Source: Xestospongia bergquistia (taxonomy: Eukaryota; Porifera; Demospongiae; Haplosclerida; Petrosiidae). Taken from it: DNA of 64,000 nt. A model generated the notes under the pieces. The model searched no databases and was not told where the DNA came from. It saw only the letters and a list, made by a program, of their open reading frames with translations. Position 1 is the stretch's first letter. The number at the start of each line of letters is the position of its first letter. Below, piece after piece: positions 50,613 to 61,870 of this stretch. The position numbers were made by a program, and so were the translations under genes. The DNA lies in NCBI GenBank assembly GCA_963965975.1, contig OZ014420.1, positions 5,482,001 to 5,546,000 on the forward strand. Direction: 5' to 3'.

Positions 50613-51503
50613 TAGTAACTATTTGTATAGAGACTTTACTCGTCCTGATCTACCAGCTGGAGATCAAGAGACTGTATCACTCCCTGACCTCTCAGCATGT
50701 GGTATAATAGTATATGTGTATGTGTGTGTGTGTATCTATATATGTCTGTATCTAGGTCTCACATCCTGCTCTACTTCAATCTCCAGGTAGTAAGTTATTT
50801 ATTTTATTAGATATAGAATGTTTTGTTTAGCATTCTCTCCACTTTGTGCTGCTCTTATTGCTCTGGGTACTCAAGGAGGATAGACAAATAAACAGATTGA
50901 TGGATAGATTAAATAATAAATTAATATCAGATAATTAAATGATATATTTGATATAAAACAGTGTCCTCCTATGTAAGTGTATTATATTAAACATCTATTA
51001 ACATAATTGAAGTTGTACATGTGGATAATTAACTTAATATTTCAAATCCAGTGTTTAGATAATCAAATAAAATATAATGAGACTATATATTTAAAATCTT
51101 TATCAGCTCACAATTCATACACAATGTAATGTTTACAGTATAAATTATTAATGTTTAATATTTAATTATTACTTTAAATCATATTATAAGAGGAACAAAC
51201 AAGTAAATAAAAACATTTTCTAAAAATGAAGTAAAGATAGAGATAATTAATATTATTCCATTACAAATAATACAAACAAGATAATAATAATAACAGTTGT
51301 ATTATATCTACATAATAGTACAGGTATAATAAACAAACAAAGGATGTTTACTAATTAAAAAGTATAGATCTAAAGTCACTTTATTAATATCAGTTATATT
51401 ATGTCCCTGTACTATTATAGTAATGATAATATAATTGATATTACTACTATTTTGTTTGTATTCATTGTATGTAGATCATAATATTATTAATACATGAGGT
51501 AGC
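50613..51503. repeat. PTBP 3' flank module, unit 5 (truncated)
   Basis: Begins at the stray PTBP exon trio (50631-50882; a two-base change, GGTCTCACATCC, disturbs the second exon) and continues through the AT-rich module to the NLR D stop. The PTBP C-terminal exons and the first 900 bases of the module seen in other units are absent. Confidence 0.8.
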
Positions 51504-54500
51504 TCAGTTATAATAATACAGGTCTATTATTGGTAGAGGTTTCAATGGTTGTTGTTGTATATGTGTGTCAATTAATGTCTTCTCTTGTGATTTTAGAGTA
51601 TCTATTAGGACTGATAACCCAATCAATAACTTGATTCCAATGTACTGAATTGTGGGATGAAGAAAGACGGTTTGGCAAAAGTGTTGTGATACTTCTATCC
51701 AGTTAGGTTGAGATAGATTATGATTAATATAATCACAATGTATGTAAAGAAGTCTCATAGTTGTGTGTGACTTTAACATGTTAGTAATAAGAGGTAGTCC
51801 TTGTTCATAGAACAATGGAGTTTGTTCTATCTCTTCATAGCTACAGTGACTGGACACACATAACTGATCTAGTATGAAATTCACTTTTAGTTCTGTGAGT
51901 TTGTTCTTATGAGAGATAACATTAAATAAAGTTGTTATCTGTTCATTGTTAGTATCTGACAGTGGAATGGATACACTCAACTCATGTAGACTAGTATTGT
52001 GTGAGAGACCAGTTATTAGAAATGACAGGTAAGTACTGGGAATAGATCTAGTAAAATCAATAGGGTCTATCTCAAAATATTCTATTGTTTTGTTTACTGT
52101 TATCATGTCTTGTAAACTAGGACCCATACTGTCATATATGGTATCGTCCCATATCACTACTTTCAAAGCCTTAACTGTAGTATTATTCTGTAGAATAGTA
52201 AATAGTTCAATAACACTCTCAGCTGTGTCTGGTGATAGTTGAAGTTGTTGTAGATTAGGATAACATTGAAATAATAGAGGTAGTGGTACTGAGTATATTC
52301 TATCATCTAGTATAAGACAATGTAGTCCTTTGATATGTTGAGGAAATAATGTCTGTTCATGATACCACATTTTAGATTTGATCTCCAAAGCAGTAAATGA
52401 TGTGTTCACTATATCCAGTGATAAGACATTAGGTATGTTCAGTTTAAGAGATTGTATTGTGTGATTGTCTCTTACTAGTTTATCATAAATCTCTTTGCTT
52501 GGAATATCTTCTGTCCATTTTAGATGATTACATTTGAGTGAAAATGTTTGAATTGATTTGTTTCTTGTTACTCCTTTAATCACACTGTAGACTGTATTAG
52601 CAATATCACTAGAGAGATTCGGTATACTACTAATAATATTTAGTACTAGTTCTTGTAGTGTGCTGTTGATATATAAACTTTCCTCCAATTCAGATAAAAT
52701 CCTCTTGTCTATCTGTATATAGTCTTCTTCATCTTTTAGATGTTCCCAATATATTATTTTAAAGTGTAGTATCTTTAGATGTTGTAGTTTTATTAAGTGC
52801 AGTAGTACAAGAGTAACATCAGATATATCCTGTGGTCTATATGTGCATAATGTAATATAACACTCTTGAAGATTGTGAGAGAATGATGACTGAAATAAAG
52901 TCACTAATAACTTCATGGCTTTTTGGTCATTACCTATAAACCACACCTCTATCTCTAGTCTTTTACATTTAACATTGTTCATCAATTTATTATTAGTAAG
53001 GAGCTGTACTTTCTGTCCATTTAGCCATCCCAGGTCCAAGTAATTCCATGTTATGTTAGAGTTGTTAAAGAAAAATCCAAGACACAGTATATCATATAAT
53101 GATGATCTTAGTCTATGGAGGCAAAGTGAGTGGTTCTTTATAGATTGTGATAATATTTGACATAATTTTGTGTTCTGTGATTCATATAACAGTTGGAAGA
53201 CAATGCCATCCCATTCATCAGAGACAGGAGAAGAAATGTGCGGCCTAACAGTTGTTGAATTCTGTCTGAAATGGGAGTAGTAACACTTCTCAAATCCAAA
53301 CAATGGTCTCCTTTTACATTGTAGGTCAAGTTCTTTGTTAAAATATTGTTGATAGCTTTCATCTTCAAGGTGAGTTAGACCTGCTACAAATATCAGACAC
53401 ATTCTAAAGTGATCATTATCAAAATTTTCTGAAAACACTTCCTCTGTCTTCTCATACTTAGCTATCCACCATGCTGCTAGAAATTCCTGAATACTCAGGT
53501 GAAGAAATTGATACCTCTCCTCAATACCTACAATAAATGTTGTCATTAGTCCAAGATAACCTTCCTTCTCTGATTGACCAAGAGACTGACAGAGTTGAAT
53601 TAAAGAAAATGTCATTTTTGGATTATTTTCTTTCAAACTGAGGTAAGCAAAGTGACAAATCTCTTTAAATGTTGTATCTAAGACTGATGGTAAATGATGA
53701 AGGCTATATACTTGTATAGGTTTTGTATTGTCAACTCTTTTTTCTACATGTCTTCTGATAGTTTGTAGGATAAAATTCTCATATAATTCTGTGAGTGTTG
53801 TTGGTAACTGTCCATCTGACTGACGATAAACTGAGATAACTATGGAACAGACTAGTGGTACATAACACAATGACTGGACATCACCTCGTACTTTAAGATC
53901 TTGAATAAGTTTCTCAGCTAGTTGTGGTTGTCTTTCTAGTGTTCCTTTGACTACTACCTTGATCTCCTCCTCTGAAAATCCTAACACTTCAACATGTCTG
54001 TTAAGTGAAGATAATTTTAACAGTGAGTAAGAGGCATAGGTACGAGAGGTAACAATTACTGAACATTTGGCTAATATCTCTCTACGAATTATTCTAGCTG
54101 CTAGTGAGGATTGTCTGAGATCTGTACTTAGTTCATCCCAGCCATCAAAGATTATCAGTAATCCTTGTCCATGTATTTTTTGCAGCCATTCAGTGACAGT
54201 AGTAACTTCATTACAATCATATGTGTACTTAAGTAGTTGTTTTAATTCATTAGCTTGAGCCACTTCATGATTTCTGAGAGGACAGTAAAGTACCAACTTA
54301 TATTGTTCATGTGTGAGTTCTCCTTTAGTCCACGTATTTAACAGTTTACGACAGAGTGTTGTCTTACCAATACCAGGAGGACCATCAACTATTACTCTAA
54401 GAGACTGACCATTATCACATGGTTTAAGAATATCCTGAATATCTATCAGTTCATCTTGAGTAACTTGAGATATTTTATCAACTTGTCCTCTTAGCATACA

Positions 54501-56812
54501 CCATTGTTTCTGTAGTATTGTTTGAGAAGTGGCATGTCTGTCTTGTGTTTGTAGTAGTGCTAATCTTCCAAAGAAGTCTTGTCCAACTGGTGGTGGCCAG
54601 TCTGTAGGGACAATAGGTTGGTATTTGTATTGGTCTATCATAATATCACAATATCGCTGAACGCCATGGTTTAATGAAGTGGTGGGTGGAGCATCATCAA
54701 CAGTACATTCACCTTAACAAAAGAAATGTACATTATGTAATAGTCGTTGAGTTTTTCAAGACATAAAGTCACTTAGGTGGAGCTGAGGTGATTATGGATT
54801 GTAATTTGATAGTTTACAGGAAAGTAAGTAATCTATATTGTAACTTGTTTATAGAATCTTATAATTGATATGTAGGTATTGTTATGTAAAACTTTTAGAC
54901 ATTATATGTTGTATGTGGGATTTATTAGGGAGTTATCTCACATCATTAATAGATTAGAGTAACTCCACCCATTATAATTAGTTAGGTTTATCACCTAGGA
55001 GAGATATTAGATCTAGAGTCCACTTATAAGACTGTTGCAGTAACAACAAACTACATTGTACTTACTTGTAGCATTCACTTGTATCAGGTACTGGTATATT
55101 TTCTTAGCTAGGGCAATGTTCTCAACAAGTGGTCCGTTAACAACATCTATTATTGTCTTCCAACTGACAGGATTAGCTTGACTATCCAACTCTATCCATT
55201 TCTGGAGTACATGATCAAGTCTTGTTTGATTAGACATGTTAGACTCCGCCAAACCCTGGAGGAAATTGAAATCTACTCCAAGACCATTACCAATACTACG
55301 CCATAATGAATTAATAGGAGCTAGTTGTTCTAGAACATCCTTTTTTGAAGGTTTTTCAACTAAAATATTCAGAGAAAGGACATTTTAAAAGGTTGTTAAA
55401 TTAATATAACTTACATAATAAAGGAATGTCATTGAATTCCTCAATGTATATATCATTTCCTATTACTTGTTCCTGACTACCTGTATAATTAATATCTATA
55501 ATTATAGTACATTTATTAATCATGTGATATATAGATATAATCACATGATAACTAGTACAGTATTTGTTATATAGAATAATAACATCAGATCTTTGGAGAG
55601 GGGATTTTATGTACCTTCATTCTTAATATCTAATTGTCTTCTCATTATAGTAGGTATATTACGTAATATGTTATATGATAATAGTGTATGGTATACATAA
55701 AATATTAACAGATGTTTAGTCACAATAGTGGAACTTTATGTACCTTCATTGAGTTCATTCTTAATATCTAGTTATCTTTTCATTATAATTATTGTATACC
55801 TTTATCGGGTGAAGTAAGTGAGGAAGGATGTTCAACTTCCTTACATCTAGTTCTTGGTTTAGGTAATGATGAAGTAAGTGAGGAAGGATGTTCAACTTCC
55901 TTACATTTAGTTCTTGGTTTTGGCACTGGTGGAGTAAGTGAGGATGGATGTTCAACTTCCTTATGTCTTTTCCTTGGTTTAGTTACTGGTGGAGTAAGTG
56001 AGGAAGGATGTTCAACTTCCTTACATTTAGTTCTTGGTTTAGGCACTGGTGGAGTAAGTGAGGATGGATGTCCAACTTTCTTATGTCTTTTCCTTGGTTT
56101 AGGTACTGGTGGAGTAAGGGAGGAAGTATCTTGAACAAAATCAGTACAAATTGGTTTACTAGGAGTGGGTGTATCTATACAATAGAAGTAATAATACTGT
56201 GTACATTTATTACATACTATACCTTCACTCTTAACCTCTTCTCTCATTATAACAGCTATATCTTTATCTCCACAGTTCTCAACAGCTGAGATGAGTTCTT
56301 CCCAAGAGGGGTCAGTACTGTTTGTAATCCACCATTGTAAACCTTCCTTTAAAGCAAAGTGATAGTCTTGATCACTGCTGGCCATTCTCTTGAGTCTTTT
56401 CTCCTCCAGTGATACACCTAGTAGACTAGTGAGTTCAGTCCATTTATCTTTAACAACAAAACCACTCTTAACAAGAAGTCTTAGAGCATTACTTGATGTC
56501 AATTCTATTGAAGTAAATAAGACATAGTCCCTGTATCAGTTATATGTTTTAATATTTACCTGTTTTAGGTCCAGGATTGAGTTCAATATCACCTGATAAA
56601 ATGAGGAGAAGTAAGAGAAATAAAACTAGAGAGAAGGTCAGGTTACCACCACCCTCATCTCCTGACCATATTGACTCCACCCATCCTGAGATATCAGTAG
56701 TAGTTCCCTTTTTAGTAGTACATGGTATCTGATGACAATACCATAATCCAATACTAACTCTCCATTGTGTGGTATCAATCATTATTAGAAGATATAGCAA
56801 ATAAACTAACAC
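51504..56812 (-). CDS. NLR D: 2A leader, DEATH, proline-rich repeat, DEATH, NACHT, LRR
   Basis: Six exons with agreeing phases: 56560-56812, 56223-56504, 55800-56174, 55415-55480, 55066-55359, 51504-54712; 1,492 residues. The leader resembles NLR C and ends in GDIELNPGP (56567-56593). Exon 2 is a DEATH domain (VVKDKWTELTSLLGVSLEEK, LQWWITNSTDPSWEELISAV). Exon 3 is a tandem of 20-residue repeats with core SSLTPPVPKPR and tail KEVEHP, whose PPVPKPR fits a PxxPx(R/K) SH3 ligand. Exon 5 is a second DEATH domain (LAPINSLWRSIGNGLGV, LDHVLQKWIELDS, PVSWKTIIDVV, LAKKIYQYL). The last exon carries NACHT (Walker A about 534-542) and LRR like A-C. Short sequences near 55640 and 55780 (TTAGATATTAAGAATGAA) could be further small or alternative exons. 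Confidence 0.87.
55805..56125 (-). repeat. 60-bp coding minisatellite in NLR D
   Basis: Five full copies and one partial copy of a 60-base unit encoding SSLTPPVPKPR(K/T)(R/K)(H/C)K(E/K)VEHP. Copies alternate between a RKRHK form and a RTKCK form, so amplification as a two-unit block is likely. The final copies degenerate (SSLPKPR, then SPDKG). Confidence 0.9.
56567..56593 (-). other. 2A-like motif, NLR D
   Basis: GDIELNPGP, identical to that of the CARD-type NLRs although the domain that follows is DEATH. The exon ends seven bases later in the same phase as in A-C, so the same leader cassette feeds different effector domains. Confidence 0.85.
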
Positions 56813-57109
56813 ACAATACAGTAAATAATAACTGTTGAGTTACACCCACTTTGTTGAACAGAAAGGTTGTAATATTCATTAATGGATACAGACCTCAGTG
56901 TTATAGTCATGAATATTAGTTGTAGTTAAATAGAATTCACTTCATTTTTTACTACATAATAACTATGATTTTATTATTAGAGTTGTATTTGTAATGTGTT
57001 TTGTTTATATGTGTGTGTCTTAACTGTACAATTTATGTACTTTCACTTTCACTGTTTAACTTTGTATGAGGAAATTATTTTCTCCTCTCATAGTTATTCT
57101 CTCTTCTAT

Positions 57110-58842
57110 TTACTAATGTCTCTACTGTTGCTACCTCTACATCTCGTGTTCTTCATGGTAGGTGAACAAAATTTTGATGTTAAAACAAAAGAATCAAGCT
57201 TTTATTGAAATGGGAGATATAGGATCTGCTCGTAACATGGTTGAGTGTTTCTCAGCTAGACCAGCTCAAATAAGGTAATAATATATAGTATTAGAGAAGG
57301 AAGTACTACCTACTATGATAGTATGTGTGTGTAACTACAAAGGTTTTGTTTGTAATGTTTGTAGTCAATCTGTACTACATAGTAATATATCATTAGTGTT
57401 ATAATTGTTTAATATATAATTAGTGTTGTAATTGTTTAACAATAACTAAAACTAAAACTATTTTTGTAATAGCCAAATCATTATTGTTAACAATAACAAA
57501 CTATAACTAAAATTAACCAGCCATTGATTTACAATTAATAACAAAAACTAAAATTGCACGAAAGTAGTTGTGAATTTTAGTTATTTCATTTCTAGATTTC
57601 ACACAATCAGATCAGTTAACCATTCAAAATTTCAAATGTATAAACAGTTAAACACAATCTAAAATAACAATCAATTAAGTGAATTAACACAATAATCAAG
57701 CTGAATGGTCAAAAGAAAGTTGTGAGACAGGCTGTCTCATAACATTCTTTTGACCATACTGTATGTCACATTGCAAGCAGCTGTCTCAGACAGCTGCTTG
57801 CCATGTGACAAATGATATCTATAATGATAGTATTATAACATATGCTGTTTAATATTGATGTATGTTCTTTGATATCTACAGAGATAGAACAGTTTATATA
57901 CAATTCTCAAAACATCAAGAATTAAAAACAACCACAGTAAGTCATCTAGAAAAGTTAATTGAAGTGAGATTACTTTAATTGTGTTTGTCAGCCAGAAGCA
58001 ACCTCAATGGGTGGAGCTAGTCCAAGTTATGGTGGTTCTTCTCCTCAATCTATCAGTATGGTTGGAATAGGAGCTATGCAACAGGGTCAACCTAACTGAG
58101 TTATTATTGAGAACATGTTATATCCTATTACCATTGATGTCCTTCATCAAGTGAGTGTGTAGATTTTGTGGGTGGAGTCATTACAAGTCATGTTAACGTT
58201 TTTTAGCTATTTGCCAAATATGGTGATGTTCTAAAAATAGTAACATTCATGAAAAATGGTAATAGACATTTTTATGTAATTGGAAGTGTTGTTTATGTTG
58301 TGATGTTTATAGGTCAGTTTCATGCACTCATTCAATATCCCAATGAAATAATTGCTGCTAATGCTAAAACTGTGAGTCATTCACTAACTACAAGCTAACA
58401 TACTGTGTTTGTCTCTTTAGGCACTTGATGGTCAAAATATCTATAATGGTTGTTGTACATTACACATTGATTACTCTAAATTGTCTAATCTTACTGTCAA
58501 ATATAACAATGAGAAAACTAGGTAAGTAGACAAGTCCTTCTTAAATTAAATAGTAACTATTTGTATAGAGACTTTACTCGTCCTGATCTACCAGCTGGAG
58601 ACCAAGAGACTGTGTCACTCCCTGACCTCTCAGCATATCATATCATTGAACAGACTATAATATTAAATGTGTAGTCATCAATATAGTGTTAATAAATGTT
58701 ATATAATATTGTAGGTGTATATGGTGATGTAATGCGTGTGAAGATATTGTATAGTAAAAGAGACTCCGCCCTTATTCAATTTCGCGAACCTCAACAAGCT
58801 CAGAACTATGAGTGATCTAAAAGTTAATTTATTAAACTTTTT

Positions 58843-58873
<31 letters not shown>

Positions 58874-60042
58874 AGCTGTTACTCATCTTAATGGTAGCAT
58901 GTTATATGGTAAGAAAATCCATGTGACACTCTCTAAACATACTCAAGTCCAGATGCCTCAACCAGGAAGTAATGTAAGATGATGTAATATCATATACATA
59001 TAGAGGTTACATTATCATATATAACATTGTTACATTCATTATTATCAAGGTGTTCCATTCTCTTTATTAGGAGGATGGACTAACTGAAGACTTTTCTAAC
59101 TCTCCTCTTCATCGTTTCAAGGTAAATCCAGTGGTAACTTAGTCTGTTGGGTAAGTATTATATCTTCTGTCATAGAAGCCAGGGTCTAAGAATTATCAGA
59201 ATATTTATCCTCCAAGTGCTACACTCCATCTCTCTAATATTCCGTAAGAGAACTAATAGTGTACTGTTAAATAGAATGTGATAAAAGTAACAGCAGGGTA
59301 GGAATGAAGTTTAAGTTGGGGGGGGGGGGGGGGGGGCTGACCTTATATTTAGTTATGTTATGTTATTAAACATCAAAAATAACCCAATAAATTAAGTCAT
59401 CTGTCGTTAAAGGAAACAAACTCTTTAGCTGTTTCTAATAAGTTTGTTATCAGTACTGTCCATATGTGTATGTAACAACATGACATGGTTTAGTCGTTCT
59501 TTGGTCATAGTACTTTGCTGGTAATTTTTTAGTCAGCGTAAGGTTGAAAATGTGCGTTCCGCTGTAACAAAAGTCATTGGTATGGTTAGTGTCTAATGTG
59601 TTATTGTGTACATAGTCTTGAGTGCAAATCAGGGGGGGGGGCTTAGCCCTCCCTGATTCGAAGTTGGAGAAGCTTCAGCCCCCCCTGCCCCCCCTTTCCT
59701 ATCCCTATGGTAACTGATATTGTTAATTAGATATTTATAGAAATAAATGACACATAATGTATCTATTATATTTCTATATAGTGATGGTATTACTGAGGAA
59801 TATCTTCGCAGTCTATTTACATCTACTGGTGGTAATGTAGTCAACTTTCGTTTCTTTCAGTTAGTTATATCTTGTCTTGTCTGTATAACTTTCTTTTATT
59901 CTCTCTTAGAAATGATCTACGTATGGCTCTAGTTCAGATGTCTTCAGTAGAGGAAGCTATCAATGCTCTCATTGTCACTCATAATCATAAAATCAGTGAA
60001 ACCAATCATCTCCGAGTTACCTTCTCAAAGAACACTCTCTAA
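57110..60042 (+). pseudogene. PTBP pseudogene, unit 6 (near full length, several lesions)
   Basis: Most PTBP exons are present, but damage is clear. The first RRM1 exon is cut after RVLH and fused to the acceptor of the next exon (about 57155). A 9-base loss near 58098 turns PNSILRV into PN-stop. About 500 bases are deleted at about 58639, removing three exons, between CATAT direct repeats. The donor after QQAQN has changed from GT to AT (58808). The last exons to TAA at 60040-60042 are intact. The intron after RRM1 carries an insertion with two hairpins. Not expected to make PTBP. Confidence 0.88.
57705..57809. repeat. Pair of adjacent hairpins in a PTBP pseudogene intron
   Basis: First hairpin 57705-57757: ATGGTCAAAAGAAAG... 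pairs with ...TTCTTTTGACCAT over 26 bases with two mismatches. Second hairpin 57765-57809: GTCACATTGCAAGCAGCTGT pairs with ACAGCTGCTTGCCATGTGAC with one mismatch. They lie within about 400 bases that are absent from the intact gene's intron (7531-7778), so they came in with an insertion. Confidence 0.8.
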
Positions 60043-61870
60043 GCGATCATCATTACTGTTCACACCCCCTAATTATATTTCAAGTCTTGCTTTAGGCACA
60101 TTGTGTGCTATTTCAAACTAAAATTTTATGTTTTTTTCTTTAAAATCTTTGTCTTTCTTTTTTCATTAGAAGTCTTGTCTTTTGATAACTTTGTCTACTG
60201 AAATAATTTAGTAGAATGATAGAATTAGAGGGGAAGTAGTTATTATGATAATGACGTCATTATTATAGTTACTAACCATCTCCTACCCACGTGTAATTAG
60301 ATGAACTCAGCTGCTATTAACTTGTCTGTGTGTTAATTGAAGACTGTATTGTCTTGTTCATTGAATTCTATTTATTATAAATATATGCTGTCTGTCTTCA
60401 AGTAAAGAGAACTACAATAAATTCTTTTGAATATTGTTGTCATTATAGGAATCTGTCAAGACAGTTCATATTAATTATAGCAGCTGTAAGTCATACTGTT
60501 CATCTATTGTTAGTATTTGTTACTTCAATAGACAATATGACATCATTATTATCAGATATTACTATATAATAGTTAGACACTGAGGTCAGGTATTAACATT
60601 ATTTATCATAAGAGTACTAATTTACATGAGGACTTATTTTCACAGATAGCTAGTGCTACTCAACCACAAAAATTAAGATATATTACCATGTTAAACAATG
60701 CCCCTTTAATTAATAGTTGATCTTGGTGTCATTTCAATTCTAACAATTCTCAAGATTCAGAATAATGACATAACAATAAGTTAATTAACATATCTTTCTA
60801 CTTAATTGTGTAAGTTGTTTTTTGTCACAATCACAGAAGATCACAAGTAACTAGTATAAGTAACAGTCCATTAATAATATGTGATTATCTTACTCTAAGA
60901 CTCAATGTTAACAAACTTACATTAACTGATTTCTTACTCCTGTATTCAGTATTTATCTCATAAAATAGTAATTATTTGTATAGAGACTTTACTCGTCCTG
61001 ATCTACCAGCTGGAGACCAAGAGACTGTGTCACTCCCTGACCTCTCAGCATATGGTATAATAGTATATGTGTATGTGTGTGTGTGTGTGTGTATCTATAT
61101 ATGTCTGTATCTAGGTCTTCATCCTGCTCTACTTCAATCTCCAGGTAGTAAGTTATTTATTTTATTAGATAAAGAATGTTTTGTTCAGCATTCTCTCCAC
61201 TTTGTGCTGCTCTTATTGCTCTGGGTACTCAAGGAGGATAGACAAATAAACAGATTGATGGATAGATTAAATAATAAATTAATATCAGATAATTAAATGA
61301 TATATTTGATATAAAACAGTGTCCTCCTATGTAAGTGTATTATATTAAACATCTATTAACATAATTGAAGTTGTACATGTGGATAATTAACTTAATATTT
61401 CAAATCCAGTGTTTAGATAATCAAAATAAAATACAATGAGACTATATATTTAAAATCTTTATCAGCTGACAATTCATACACAATGTAATGTTTACAGTAT
61501 AAATTATTAATGTTTAATATTTAATTATTACTTTAAATCATATTATAAGAGGAACAAACAAGTAAATAAAAACATTTTCTAAAAATGAAGTAAAGATAGA
61601 GATAATTAATATTATTCCATTACAAATAATACAAACAAGATAATAATAATAACAGTTGTATTATATCTACATAATAGTACAGGTATAATAAACAAACAAA
61701 GGATGTTTACTAATTAAAAAAGTATAGATCTAAAGTCACTTTATTAATATCAGTTATATTATGTCCCTGTACTATTATAGTAATGATAATATAATTGATA
61801 TTACTACTATTTTGTTTGTATTCATTGTATGTAGATCATATTATTAATACATGAGGTAGCTCAGTTATAA
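60043..61870. repeat. PTBP 3' flank module, unit 6
   Basis: Same module as the other units, with the stray PTBP exon trio at about 60983-61240, ending at the NLR E stop codon. No gene beyond the fragments. Confidence 0.8.
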
